This document shows positions 16,427 through 24,928 of a stretch of DNA of 64,000 nucleotides, in pieces; within the stretch, counting starts at the first letter, position 1, and each line of letters begins with the position of its first letter. The stretch is from Sporobacter sp963675425 (GTDB taxonomy: Bacteria > Bacillota > Clostridia > Oscillospirales > Oscillospiraceae). The stretch lies in contig OY776214.1 in the NCBI GenBank assembly GCA_963675425.1, forward strand, positions 3,410,001 through 3,474,000, read 5' to 3'. A program made the translations under genes and the position numbers. The notes beneath the pieces were generated by a model. That model was not told the origin of the DNA. It ran no database searches and was given only the letters and a program-made list of their open reading frames with translations.

Positions 16427-17971
16427 TTATTCATCATTGCCGGCATCGTCTTCATCCGGCTTTTTAGCGGGCGTTTTCTTAGCGACCGGCTTTTTGGCGG
16501 ATGTTTTCTTAGCCGCCGGCTTCTCCGCATCGCCGTCCGAGGCTTTTTTAGCCGTTGTCTTCTTAGCAGCCGGTTTTTTTTCAGCTTTGTCTTCCGTTTT
16601 CTCGCTGTTAGCCTCGGCATCGTCCGCTTTGGATTTTTTAGCAGTCTTGGTCTTGGCTGTTTCCTTTTTTTCCGTTTCCTCAGCCTCCTCCTTCGGAGCT
16701 TCGGCCACGGCGTTTTCGATAACAAACTTGGACGCCGCTTGGATGCCAAGATCGCGTACGACCGTATCCTTCGGAACGGACTGCTTCACGCGCTCAAGTT
16801 CGACTTTGTATTGCTCGGCCATATCAGCGTATTGCTTTTCAACCTCTTCCTCAGAGGGTTCAAGTTTTTCAAGCTCTGCGATCTTCTCAAGTGCCAACGT
16901 GGTTTTGACCTGACGCAGCGCGTTCGGGCGCATACTCTGCCGGAAGCCTTCCTCGTTCGTACCCATCATATTCATATACTGCTCTAATTGCATCCCGTAG
17001 CTCATCAACTGCTGGCGCATGCTCTGAACCTGATTGTCAAGAAAATCGTTAATCATCGCTTCCGGTACTTCGTTTTCCACCGTATCGGACAGCGCCGTTA
17101 AAACAGCATCCTCAAAAGCCTTCTGAGCTTCAGCTTCCTTAGTCGTTTTCAGATTTTCACGAATGCTGTTTTTATATTCCTCAAGCGTATCGTATTCTGA
17201 CACGTCCTTGGCGAATTCGTCGTCCAGTTCGGGTAGGATTTTTTCTTTAACCTCTTTGAGCTTGACCTTGAAGACAACGGGCTTGCCCGCGAGGTCTTCC
17301 TTATATTCGTCCGGGAAGACGAGGTCCAGATCGCGCTCTTCACCTGTCTGCATACCGTTCAGCTTTTCTTCAAAGCCGGGGATAAACGTGTTGGAGCCGA
17401 GCTCCAGCTCGTAGTTTTCGCCCTTGCCGCCCTCAAAAGCCACACCGTCGATAAAGCCCTCAAAATCAATTGTTACAGTATCGCCGTTAATAGCCGGGCG
17501 CTCAGCAGTCTGGATGCGCGCGTTTCTCAGCTGGACCGACGCGATCTCACTATCCACAGCTGATTCTTCGACAGCGGCCTCGGGCTTTTCGGCTTTAATG
17601 CCCTTGTAGTCGCTCACCGTTACCTCTGGATACAGCTCAACGGCATATTTGACGGTGACAGACTTGTCCTCGCCAAAGTCGATATCAAGAATCTGCGGAT
17701 AACCGACAACGCGCAGGTCCGATTCCGAAACGCCCTGGCTACAGAGAGCCGGCAGTATGATATCCAGCGCATCGTCATAAAAAACGTTAGCGCCGTACAT
17801 ATTTTCAATGAGCTTGCGCGGAGCCTTACCCTTCCTGAAACCTGGTACTGATATTTGCGCCCTATTCTTTTTATAAGATTCTTCCAGCGCCTTATCGAAT
17901 TCCTCTGGTGTCACGACGACCGTCAACTCAGCTTTTATGTTTTCCTTCTTTTCGCAGCTCGTTACGTTCAA
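16427..17971 (-). CDS. tig: Trigger factor with a long Lys/Ala/Pro-rich C-terminal tail
   Basis: Trigger factor is the ribosome-bound chaperone and FKBP-type prolyl isomerase at the nascent-chain exit. The ribosome-binding signature GFRKGKAPRKLIE (~45-57) is intact, followed by the PPIase domain (GDTVTIDFEGFIDGVAFEGG ... FIPGFEEKLNGM) and the C-terminal helical chaperone arms, which end near residue 425. The remaining ~85 residues are an unusual tail, first acidic/mixed (EEAEETEKKE), then repeats of AAKK/PAKK type like histone H1 tails, closing with an acidic DEDDAGNDE end. The total is 514 residues against the usual ~430. The start is TTG 17971 with AGGAGG 7 nt upstream. The core function is firm; the role of the tail is unknown. 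Confidence 0.95.
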   Translation of the reverse strand: MNVTSCEKKENIKAELTVVVTPEEFDKALEESYKKNRAQISVPGFRKGKAPRKLIENMYGANVFYDDALDIILPALCSQGVSESDLRVVGYPQILDIDFGEDKSVTVKYAVELYPEVTVSDYKGIKAEKPEAAVEESAVDSEIASVQLRNARIQTAERPAINGDTVTIDFEGFIDGVAFEGGKGENYELELGSNTFIPGFEEKLNGMQTGEERDLDLVFPDEYKEDLAGKPVVFKVKLKEVKEKILPELDDEFAKDVSEYDTLEEYKNSIRENLKTTKEAEAQKAFEDAVLTALSDTVENEVPEAMINDFLDNQVQSMRQQLMSYGMQLEQYMNMMGTNEEGFRQSMRPNALRQVKTTLALEKIAELEKLEPSEEEVEKQYADMAEQYKVELERVKQSVPKDTVVRDLGIQAASKFVIENAVAEAPKEEAEETEKKETAKTKTAKKSKADDAEANSEKTEDKAEKKPAAKKTTAKKASDGDAEKPAAKKTSAKKPVAKKTPAKKPDEDDAGNDE

Positions 17972-18033
17972 ATTACTTTCCTCCTAAATTAAAAAGCAGC
18001 CAAATTCGGACCAAATGTAGGCATACTTTTGCA

Positions 18034-18062
18034 ATTGTATCAGATACATTTTGTGTTTGCAA
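18034..18062 (-). promoter_or_regulatory. Predicted SigA-type promoter of tig
   Basis: On the minus strand TTGCAA (18057-18062) and TACAAT (18034-18039) are separated by 17 bases. The predicted transcription start is about 55 bases before the tig TTG start codon. No extended dyad was seen in the short leader. Confidence 0.7.
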
Positions 18063-18068
18063 TCATTT

Positions 18069-18758
18069 TCACCGAACTTTTACGGGCTTAAACCCGACGA
18101 AGTCAGCTGAGACCATATGAAAGTCGATTCCGTTGTGTTCGCCCGTTGCGGCCCACCGATGTCCCTGGCCGTGAATATGGCCGTACCAGCAGCTTTTGAC
18201 GCCGTACATTTTCATCCTGTCAATGATTCCGCCGCTGTAATACTCCTTGAAAATAGGCGGATAATGGAAAAAACAGATTTTTTCAGGCGCGTCGGCCGAC
18301 GCTTTCAAAGACGCTTCCAGCCTTATTATTTCTCTGGACATGATCTTTTTATCATGCTCCAAGCCGGTCTTTTCCTCGAAAAACCATCCGCGTGTGCCGC
18401 AGACGGCCGTTTCGCCCACTATAAAACTGTTGTTGAACAGAATATCAATGCTCCCAATCGCTTGCGCATCGAAATAATTTCTAATTTTTGTCGCGGTCGT
18501 CCACCAGTAATCATGATTGCCTTTCAGGATGATTTTCCGGCCAGGCAGCGCGTCAATAAATTTAAAATCCGGCAGGCTTTCTTCCAGCGACATGCCCCAC
18601 GACACATCACCGCATAACACGCACGTGTCGTCATCAGTAAGAATCTTGAAGCCTTCGGAAAGCTTTTCGACATAATTGTCCCATCCGCCGCCGAAAACAT
18701 CCATCGGTTTGTCGGTACCCAGCGAAAGGTGAAGATCGCCGATTGCGTAAAGAGACAT
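18069..18758 (-). CDS. Calcineurin-like metallophosphoesterase
   Basis: A 229-residue metallophosphoesterase with the metal-binding motifs in order: AIGDLHLSL (DxH), LCGDVSWGM (GDxxW), LKGNHDYWW (GNHD), then FFHYPPIF and GHIHGQGHR (GHxH). Such enzymes hydrolyse phosphomono- or diesters using a bimetal site in the cytoplasm, but specificity is not readable. It stands alone between tig and the divergent DUF1540 gene and probably reads from its own promoter. The family length is normal. Confidence 0.9.
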   Translation of the reverse strand: MSLYAIGDLHLSLGTDKPMDVFGGGWDNYVEKLSEGFKILTDDDTCVLCGDVSWGMSLEESLPDFKFIDALPGRKIILKGNHDYWWTTATKIRNYFDAQAIGSIDILFNNSFIVGETAVCGTRGWFFEEKTGLEHDKKIMSREIIRLEASLKASADAPEKICFFHYPPIFKEYYSGGIIDRMKMYGVKSCWYGHIHGQGHRWAATGEHNGIDFHMVSADFVGFKPVKVR

Positions 18759-18913
18759 CGTTCACAATTCCTTTATCGATAAACTATTCCAATCTTATTA
18801 CAATAAATTTAAAAAATTCCCTGATCTTGAAAGAACAGGCTTTGTTATAAACAATTGTCGCACAGCAAATACTAACGGCGCCACTTGCAATTAAAAACAA
18901 GGAGAGAGATCAT

Positions 18914-19093
18914 ATGGCTGATATGAAAACAGGCGATACGCTTTACGGCGTTTCCTGCGATGCCGCTCACTGTAAGTTCCACGGGCATGATAACAGATGC
19001 ATGGCCGAAAACATTGCGGTTGAATCACCGAGCGCCATCAAGAGGGCGGAAACGTTCTGCGGCACGTTTACGCCGCGTTCGGCCGACCGGTAA
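18914..19093 (+). CDS. DUF1540 domain-containing small Cys-rich protein
   Basis: A 59-residue protein with four cysteines spaced like DUF1540: VSCDAAHC ... RCMAENIAV ... ETFCGTF. These probably bind a metal ion such as zinc. AAGGAGAGAGATCAT precedes the ATG, giving a good ribosome site. DUF1540 proteins are common in clostridia, often in tandem copies, with no established function. It stands alone on the plus strand, opposite to its neighbours, and is followed by a hairpin terminator. Confidence 0.85.
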   Translation: MADMKTGDTLYGVSCDAAHCKFHGHDNRCMAENIAVESPSAIKRAETFCGTFTPRSADR

Positions 19094-19121
19094 GGACGGC
19101 CCTGCTGCAGTAATTTTATAC

Positions 19122-19153
19122 AATCGGGGATGGCACTGCGTCCACCCCCGATT
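19122..19153. terminator. Hairpin between convergent DUF1540 and thrC genes
   Basis: AATCGGGG pairs with CCCCGATT around a 16-nt loop, just after the DUF1540 stop and just before the thrC stop on the other strand. The flanks are AT-rich rather than clean T-runs, so termination strength is uncertain. Confidence 0.55.
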
Positions 19154-19168
19154 TACTTATTATGGCGT

Positions 19169-20656
19169 CTAGGTGAGGAACGCTTCGACGGCCGCGGCCA
19201 TCCCCGTACGTTCCACGCACGCTTTAAATCGCACCGGCTTACCCCGAAGTGACTTCAGGGACGCCGGCGCCGTTACACCGGCAGCTGCCTCCAACCTGTC
19301 AATGAGGTCCAGGCCGCTTGCCGACGCGTCGTCTCCGAGCGCGTCCAGTACGCTGTCGCAGAATTTAAACGGGCTGGCCGTCGACACCACGACCGTATAT
19401 ATTTCGTCGTTGGTTTTCTTCCGGTGTTTCTGCAGAACGCTGTAGGCCACGGCTGTGTGGGTGTCGATCAGATAGCCCTTTTCCTCAAAAACCGTGCGAA
19501 TCGTCTTTTTTGTCTCATCGTCAGAGCTCCAGCCTGCCCCAAAATCACGTGTGACGGCGTCTTTAATAGCCGGAGCGACGGTATAAACGCCCTTTTCCGA
19601 CAGTGCTTTCATATAGGACGCTACAAGCACATCATCCTTGCCGGATAGATCAAACAGCAAGCGTTCAAGATTGCTCGAAACCAGGATATCCATCGACGGG
19701 GAAATGGTCGTCATAAACGCCCGGTTTTTATTATAAACACCCGTCTCAATGAATTCCGTCAGCACGTCGTTGCAATTGGACGCGCAAATGAGTTTATGAA
19801 TCGGCAGGCCCATTTTTTTTGCGTAATAGCCGGCAAGTATATTGCCGAAGTTCCCGGTCGGCACGCAGAAATTAATACTCTCGCCGTTTTTAACAGTGTC
19901 TTTTTTGACGAGGTCACAATACGCTGAGATATAGTAAACGATCTGCGGCAAAAGACGCCCCCAGTTGATGGAGTTGGCCGAGGACAGAAAATAGCCGTTT
20001 TGCGCCAGCTTTTCCCGCATGGCCTCATCGGCGAAAATGGTCTTGACGCCTGCCTGCGCATCGTCAAAGTTGCCGTTTACAGCGGATACGCCGACGTTTA
20101 AACCTTCCTGCGTCGTCATTTGCAGCTTCTGGATATCGGATACCCCATCTTCGGGGTAAAACACCATGATCTTCGTACGCGGAACATCCTTGAAGCCGTC
20201 CAGCGCCGCCTTGCCTGTATCGCCCGAGGTCGCCACGAGAATACACACGTCTTTTTCCTCGGCCGTTTTGTCGAGCGAGGCCGACAGCAGATGCGGCAGC
20301 ATCTGAAGCGCCATGTCTTTAAATGCGCAGGTCGGCCCGTGCCACAGCTCGAGAAAAGAGGTCTGTCCGTCGAGTGGTCTGACCGGCGCGACGTCCGCGT
20401 GGTCAAACGCCTTTGGCCCGTAAGCCGCCGAGGCAAACGATTCAAGCTCCTGCGTTGTGAAGTCGTCTAAAAAGAGCTTCATGATCGCAACAGCCCGTTC
20501 GATATAAGACAGGCCGGCTAAACGTGTGATATCGTCGGATGTAAGCTTCGGCAGCGAGACCGGCACAAATAAACCGCCGTCGGTTGATAAGCCCGTCGCG
20601 ATTGCTCCAGCCGCCGGGACGACGGCCGATTTATTACGTGTGCTGTGATAAAGCAT
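19169..20656 (-). CDS. thrC: Threonine synthase
   Basis: A 495-residue PLP enzyme that converts O-phosphohomoserine to threonine. It starts with the family N-terminus (MLYHSTRNKS ... GLSTDGGLFVPVSLP), carries the PLP-binding lysine in CAFKDMALQ (~110) and the glycine-rich phosphate loop in SGDTGKAAL, and has the long C-terminal domain of the yeast/E. coli-type enzyme. GGAAGG lies upstream of the ATG. It is not grouped with other threonine-pathway genes here. No T-box leader fits in the 95 bases before the next gene. Confidence 0.95.
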   Translation of the reverse strand: MLYHSTRNKSAVVPAAGAIATGLSTDGGLFVPVSLPKLTSDDITRLAGLSYIERAVAIMKLFLDDFTTQELESFASAAYGPKAFDHADVAPVRPLDGQTSFLELWHGPTCAFKDMALQMLPHLLSASLDKTAEEKDVCILVATSGDTGKAALDGFKDVPRTKIMVFYPEDGVSDIQKLQMTTQEGLNVGVSAVNGNFDDAQAGVKTIFADEAMREKLAQNGYFLSSANSINWGRLLPQIVYYISAYCDLVKKDTVKNGESINFCVPTGNFGNILAGYYAKKMGLPIHKLICASNCNDVLTEFIETGVYNKNRAFMTTISPSMDILVSSNLERLLFDLSGKDDVLVASYMKALSEKGVYTVAPAIKDAVTRDFGAGWSSDDETKKTIRTVFEEKGYLIDTHTAVAYSVLQKHRKKTNDEIYTVVVSTASPFKFCDSVLDALGDDASASGLDLIDRLEAAAGVTAPASLKSLRGKPVRFKACVERTGMAAAVEAFLT

Positions 20657-20751
20657 GCTTTTTTTCCTTCCGCTTTAAATATAAAAGGTTTTTGGTCTTA
20701 TGAAATAGGACGATATGGTCGTTTTGAGCAAACGGCTTCTTCCATGTTCTT

Positions 20752-21114
20752 TTATTCAAACGCATTTTCTATATGATTGAGCTGCATTGATCGCGTATCC
20801 GGGCCGTCCGGCGCGTAGATTTCTATAACGTCAAAGCGCGGCTGCAGCTGTGTGTCGTGCTCGGACAGCCAGATAGCGGCCGTCTTCCGCAGCCGTTCCT
20901 GCTTTTGTGGTCCGACAAACTCCCGCGCTTCGGCATACCGGCTGTTTTTACGTACCTTCACCTCGACAAAAACGATATAAGCACGGTCTTTGACGATGAC
21001 GTCGATTTCCCCAAACCGCGTACGGTAGCCCATACCGACCGGAGTATATTTTTTACGCCGGAGATAAGCCGACGCTATCGCCTCTCCCCAGCTTCCCCGC
21101 AGTTTTGTATCCAA
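20752..21114 (-). CDS. YraN/UPF0102 family endonuclease-like protein
   Basis: A 120-residue protein with a Holliday-junction-resolvase-like nuclease fold. The catalytic-type residues are in GEIDVIVKD and IVFVEVKVR (E-x-D ... E-x-K pattern), and the N-terminus GSWGEAIASAYLRRKKY is typical. Biochemical function in bacteria is not established. It directly follows rnhB, the widespread rnhB-yraN pairing. Confidence 0.9.
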   Translation of the reverse strand: MDTKLRGSWGEAIASAYLRRKKYTPVGMGYRTRFGEIDVIVKDRAYIVFVEVKVRKNSRYAEAREFVGPQKQERLRKTAAIWLSEHDTQLQPRFDVIEIYAPDGPDTRSMQLNHIENAFE

Positions 21115-21141
21115 CGCAAACCTCCTAAGCCGGCTTGGTGC

Positions 21142-21738
21142 TCAGTGCATTTTCTTTAAAAAGGTTACACGGTGTACCGTAGACGGTCCATGCCGGCGGA
21201 GCCGGTCATAATGCTCGGGGGTTGCGTAGCCTTTATGCTTTTCGAATAAATACTGCGGGTAGGACTCTGCCAGCTCTGTCATAAACCGGTCGCGGCTGAC
21301 TTTGGCAAGGATGGACGCGGCCGCTATGGACGCGCACTTGCCGTCGCCGCCTATAATACAGCGGTTTAAGTATGTTATGCCGGCGGCGCGGTTTCCGTCG
21401 ATGAGCGCCAGCTCCGCCGCCGGTTCCAGCTGCGCCATGGCTCGGTTCATCGCCCGGTATGTAGCGTTTAATATGTTGACCTCTTCGATTTCACGTTCAC
21501 TTGCCGATCCGATACCGTACGACACGGCGCTATGTACAATGATATCATAAAGCGCTTCTCTGACAGCCGGCTTCAGTTTCTTCGAATCGTCCAGCCCGGG
21601 AATATCCAATCCGGGCGGCAGGATGACGGCGGCGGCAAATACCGGACCGGCCAGACAGCCGCGCCCGGCCTCGTCCACACCGCACAGAATTCGCCAACCC
21701 TCGGCGGCGGCCTCTTTTTCATATGCCCACCAATCCAT
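21142..21738 (-). CDS. rnhB: Ribonuclease HII
   Basis: RNase HII removes ribonucleotides and RNA primers embedded in duplex DNA. The 198-residue protein has the catalytic DEAGRG motif in CGVDEAGRGCLAGPVFAAAV, the conserved DDSKKL and the later acidic residue in LIDGNRAAG, followed by SIAAASILAKVSRD. Length is normal. It lies in the rplS-lepB-lepB-rbgA-rnhB-yraN series. Confidence 0.96.
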   Translation of the reverse strand: MDWWAYEKEAAAEGWRILCGVDEAGRGCLAGPVFAAAVILPPGLDIPGLDDSKKLKPAVREALYDIIVHSAVSYGIGSASEREIEEVNILNATYRAMNRAMAQLEPAAELALIDGNRAAGITYLNRCIIGGDGKCASIAAASILAKVSRDRFMTELAESYPQYLFEKHKGYATPEHYDRLRRHGPSTVHRVTFLKKMH

Positions 21739-21854
21739 TGTATGCCTCCCCCGCGTTCCGCGAACGAAAAGTAAGGAAATCTTCCTTCAGAGAGTTATTC
21801 ATCCGGCGGCTCCCCAATGAAGCCGTGGTGTAATTGAGACGAGAGCGGTCCGCT

Positions 21855-22727
21855 CTATACTTCCGCTACCGGCGGCATTTCAAGCGTGATGCGCCCGAGC
21901 TTCCCGCCGCGAAATTCATCCAGCAGTACGGCCGCCATACGGTCCGTATCCAGCTCCCCGCCCGACAGGAGAAAACCGCGTTTTTTCGCCGCCCGGCTTA
22001 AAAGCTCGTGACCGTTTTGGCCGTCCTCGGGCGTGATTTTATACCGCTCTGTCAGCTTTTGCGGACACAGCTCGGCAAGTCGCAGCATGAGATTTCCGGC
22101 CAGCGCCTCCCGGTCGACAACGTCGTCTTTGACGGCGCCCGTATACGCGAGGTTTTCGCCAACCTCTTTGCTCTCAAATTTCGGCCAGAGGATACCCGGC
22201 GTATCCAGAAGCTCCAACCCGTCGATAATCCTGATCCACTGCCGTCCGCGTGTAACGCCGGGCCTGTCCGACGTCTCGGCGGCCTTCCGGCCCGCCAGCC
22301 GGTTAATAAACGACGACTTGCCGACATTGGGTATTCCGGCGATCATCGCCCGGACCGTCCGTCCAGCCTGTCCCTTAGCCTCGTACGCCAGAAGCTTTCC
22401 CCGTATAAGATTTTTGACGGCACCTGGGAACGTTTTAACACCTTTACCACTTTTAGAGTCTGTTTCAATAACGGCCAGACCCTGTGATCGGAAATAGGCG
22501 GACCACGCTTTCGTGGCGGCCGGGTCGGCCTGGTCTATACGGTTGAGAATGAGAAGTCTCGGCTTATTGCCTGTAATGTCGTCCAGATCGGGATTGCGGC
22601 TGGATATGGGGATCCGGGCGTCGATAATTTCGCATACGGCGTCAACGAGCTTTAAGTTCTCGGCCATCATCCGCCGCGCTTTTGTCATGTGGCCGGGGAA
22701 CCATTGAATGTTGATTTCTTCACGCAT
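21855..22727 (-). CDS. rbgA: Ribosome biogenesis GTPase RbgA/YlqF
   Basis: A circularly permuted GTPase needed for 50S assembly. In the 290-residue protein the G4 motif (LNRIDQAD) precedes G1 (IPNVGKSSFINRL) and G3 (DTPGILWPKF), the order typical of this family. The N-terminus INIQWFPGHMTKARRMM is the family signature, and a C-terminal RNA-binding ANTAR-like region follows. The position after lepB and before rnhB is the conserved Firmicutes arrangement. Confidence 0.96.
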   Translation of the reverse strand: MREEINIQWFPGHMTKARRMMAENLKLVDAVCEIIDARIPISSRNPDLDDITGNKPRLLILNRIDQADPAATKAWSAYFRSQGLAVIETDSKSGKGVKTFPGAVKNLIRGKLLAYEAKGQAGRTVRAMIAGIPNVGKSSFINRLAGRKAAETSDRPGVTRGRQWIRIIDGLELLDTPGILWPKFESKEVGENLAYTGAVKDDVVDREALAGNLMLRLAELCPQKLTERYKITPEDGQNGHELLSRAAKKRGFLLSGGELDTDRMAAVLLDEFRGGKLGRITLEMPPVAEV

Positions 22728-22740
22728 TATAATTTAAACC

Positions 22741-23412
22741 TTATCCGTAGACGGAGCCAAAACGGTCCCAGGACCGAGCGCCGTCGTCTTTTCCGGGTAT
22801 GATGAGAAGCAGCACTTTCCCAAGCACGTTTCTCGTGTCGATCATACCGACCTGTGAGCTCCGGCTGTCCGTCGATTCGTTGCGGTTATCACCCATGACG
22901 AACACGCAGCCCTCCGGCACCGTCATCGGACCTTTAAAATCAAGACTTCGCATTGTTGGCTGGCGGATATAATCCTCTGTAATCACTTTCCCGTCAATCA
23001 TGACATCGCCCGTGTCAAAGTTGATATCAATGGTCTGGCCCGCCGTGGCAATCACACGCTTGACGAGGGGTTTGTCAAACGCATCCGAGTCGATAATGAC
23101 AATATCGCCGTAGTGCGGCGTAAAAAACAGATTAGACATCACAACAACATCACGGTCGTGCAGCGTATTGAGCATACTTTTGCCGTCAATGCCGGTAACG
23201 CGGCCGACAAAGATAAAAATCAGGATACCGCATAAAACAGCGGAAACAATGCACTGCAGCCAGTCATACAGCTCCATTCTGGCCTGGCTGACCGCCGTGT
23301 CGTCCTTCTTCTCGGGCGGCTTTGGAGCCGGCGGTGTCGCCGCCTCGTCTTCTTTGAACTTTATGCCATATTCGATTTCATAAAGATCGTAATCAAAATC
23401 CTTGTCGCTCAT
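22741..23412 (-). CDS. lepB: Signal peptidase I, copy 1
   Basis: A 223-residue type I signal peptidase that cleaves Sec and Tat signal peptides outside the membrane. After a charged cytoplasmic N-terminus (~55 residues, Pro/Lys-rich) a single transmembrane helix (IVSAVLCGILIFIFVGRVTG) leads to the catalytic Ser in GKSMLNTL and the catalytic Lys in VKRVIATAGQTI. The GDNRNESTDSR signature is at the C-terminus. ATG 23412 follows AAAGGGG at 7 nt. A near-identical paralog lies just upstream. The Met-Pro usually after the Ser-Met is Leu-Asn here in both copies. Confidence 0.94.
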   Translation of the reverse strand: MSDKDFDYDLYEIEYGIKFKEDEAATPPAPKPPEKKDDTAVSQARMELYDWLQCIVSAVLCGILIFIFVGRVTGIDGKSMLNTLHDRDVVVMSNLFFTPHYGDIVIIDSDAFDKPLVKRVIATAGQTIDINFDTGDVMIDGKVITEDYIRQPTMRSLDFKGPMTVPEGCVFVMGDNRNESTDSRSSQVGMIDTRNVLGKVLLLIIPGKDDGARSWDRFGSVYG

Positions 23413-23607
23413 CAGCAAACCCCTTTATAGAGTATGAAACGGCCTTGTGCGCATTTATTATATGATAATACGCCTGATAAAATAAAAGCACAGCATGAGA
23501 TTGTCATCTGTCGCCTCCCGGCCGGCAACTTTGACATTCTTCGCCGCGCTTTCGTCACAGGGCCCGGAAACCATTAGTTATTCATTCCAGCCACTGCACG
23601 GCCGGGC

Positions 23608-24279
23608 CTATCGGTAAACCGAACCGAAGCGTCTCCATTGCCGGCCGTCATCGTCCTTTCCCGGTATAGCCAAAAAGAGAACTTTTCCGAGAATGCTTCT
23701 CGTATCGATCATATCAACGCGCGCGTCCCGGCTGTCCGAAGAGGCGTTTCTGTTGTCGCCCATAACGAAGACGCAGCCGTCGGGAACTGTTCTGGGTCCT
23801 TCAAAATCCTCCCGGGCTGTGGTTGGTTCTTTGATATAATCCTCTTCAATAACGCGGCCGTCGATCCTGACGTCGCCCGTATTAAAATCAATATCAATGG
23901 TCTGCCCCTCGGTGGCAATCACACGCTTGACAATGGGAGTGTCAAAAGCATCCGTGTCAATAATGACAATATCGCCGTAGTGCGGCGTAAAAAACAAATT
24001 GGACAGGATGACCACGTCTTTATCATGAAGGGTATTCATCATGGATGTTTGCTCAATGCCGGAAATACGCCCGACAAAAATAAAAATCAATATACCGCAT
24101 AAAACAGCCATAACAATGCTCTGGAGCCAGTCATACAGGCCCATCCCCGCCTGGCGTTCTGTCTGTATGGTTTCCTTTTGATCAGCCGTTATGCCGGTCT
24201 GCCCTGGTTCGTCCGGCTCGACGTCAAGATCCAGGCCGTAAAGCTCATATAGTTCATCATCAAAATCCATGTCACTCAT
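23608..24279 (-). CDS. lepB: Signal peptidase I, copy 2
   Basis: A second 223-residue signal peptidase I, closely similar along its whole length to the adjacent copy. It shares the N-terminal MSDxDFD motif, the single transmembrane helix (IVMAVLCGILIFIFVGRISG), the catalytic Ser in EQTSMMNTL, the Lys in VKRVIATEGQTI and GDNRNASSDSR. The cytoplasmic N-terminus differs (more acidic, no PxPKPP run). The two genes are separated by ~190 bases without a gene, consistent with tandem duplication and later divergence. Both appear intact. Confidence 0.94.
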   Translation of the reverse strand: MSDMDFDDELYELYGLDLDVEPDEPGQTGITADQKETIQTERQAGMGLYDWLQSIVMAVLCGILIFIFVGRISGIEQTSMMNTLHDKDVVILSNLFFTPHYGDIVIIDTDAFDTPIVKRVIATEGQTIDIDFNTGDVRIDGRVIEEDYIKEPTTAREDFEGPRTVPDGCVFVMGDNRNASSDSRDARVDMIDTRSILGKVLFLAIPGKDDDGRQWRRFGSVYR

Positions 24280-24355
24280 CTGCCGAACCTCATATGCCGC
24301 CTTACAAACGGCTTTTTCTGTCTATGCTTTTATGATTATACACCAATTTAATCTA

Positions 24356-24383
24356 AAAAAAAGGGGTATATACCCCTTTTTTT
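24356..24383. terminator. Perfectly palindromic terminator after rplS
   Basis: A 28-base palindrome, A7-GGGGTA/TACCCC-T7, with a T-run on both strands, lies downstream of rplS on the minus strand. A second hairpin (24394-24423, AAGGCAACGG pairing with CCGTTGCCTT) stands between it and the rplS stop. Together they look like a double terminator that separates rplS from the lepB genes. Confidence 0.85.
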
Positions 24384-24429
24384 ATTTTTGCTGAAGGCAA
24401 CGGAATTGTATTCCCGTTGCCTTTCTGCG

Positions 24430-24771
24430 TTATATGAGTTCCTTGACTTTTGCTTTCTTGCCGACGCGGTCTCTGAGATAGTACAGCTTTGCGCGCCTGA
24501 CTTTTCCTCGCCGAATGGTTTCGACCGATACGATACTGGGCGAGTGGACCGGGAATACTTTTTCGCAGCCGACGTTATACGAAACGCGGCGCACGGTGAT
24601 CGTTTCGTTGATGCCGCCGTGCTTCTTAGCGATGAGCGTGCCCTCAAAGGCCTGATTGCGCTCACGGTTTCCTTCCTTGACGCGAATGGTTACGCGGACG
24701 GTGTCGCCCACCTTCATTGACGGCAGCTCCGGCTTCATATATTGCGAGCTGAGCGTTTTAACGAGATCCAT
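24430..24771 (-). CDS. rplS: 50S ribosomal protein L19
   Basis: The 113-residue L19, at the 30S-50S interface. Typical features are MKVGDTVRVTIRVKEGNRERNQAFEGTLI near the N-terminus and VRRVSYNVGCEKVFPVHSPSI in the middle, ending RAKLYYLRDRVGKKAKVKE. GGGAGG lies 9 bases before the ATG. It heads the conserved rplS-lepB-rbgA-rnhB region and has its own promoter and leader. Confidence 0.97.
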   Translation of the reverse strand: MDLVKTLSSQYMKPELPSMKVGDTVRVTIRVKEGNRERNQAFEGTLIAKKHGGINETITVRRVSYNVGCEKVFPVHSPSIVSVETIRRGKVRRAKLYYLRDRVGKKAKVKELI

Positions 24772-24796
24772 ATGTGATTATCCTCCCTTCACATAA

Positions 24797-24832
24797 GGCG
24801 TTCATGCGTTACATTCCCGCAGCGGACCGCCC
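24797..24832 (-). promoter_or_regulatory. Candidate ribosomal protein L19 leader
   Basis: Between the rplS promoter and the Shine-Dalgarno, the minus strand has GGGCGGTCCGCTGCGGG, then CGCATGAACGCC. GGCG at the 5' side can pair with CGCC at the 3' side around a small inner hairpin. Position (directly before the rplS ribosome site) and sequence resemble my recollection of the Firmicutes L19 leader RNA. The match was made by eye only; a covariance-model search with the Rfam L19 leader would decide it. Confidence 0.45.
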
Positions 24833-24899
24833 AGATGATAACAACGGTTTGCGCACTCGCACGGCCTGAAAAAGGCCATTTCGAGGTAAACGCCCTGAT

Positions 24900-24928
24900 A
24901 TATTAACATGAACCGGCAGGATTTGCAA
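24900..24928 (-). promoter_or_regulatory. Predicted SigA-type promoter of rplS
   Basis: On the minus strand TTGCAA (24923-24928) and TAATAT (24900-24905) are spaced by 17 bases. It predicts a leader of roughly 120 nt before the rplS ATG, long enough for the candidate L19 autoregulatory element. The rest of the ~340-base gap 24772-25114 is AT-rich and holds nothing else I can identify, apart from the start signals of the divergent membrane-protein gene. Confidence 0.65.

Noticed and set aside
16427..16700. CRISPR-like repeats in the tig 3' region
   Set aside because: The repeats are short, imperfect, in-frame codon repeats of AAKK/PAKK type, without spacers or cas genes.
20657..20751. T-box leader before thrC
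   Set aside because: Only 95 bases separate thrC from the next gene, and neither the T-box sequence nor the terminator/antiterminator pair is visible.
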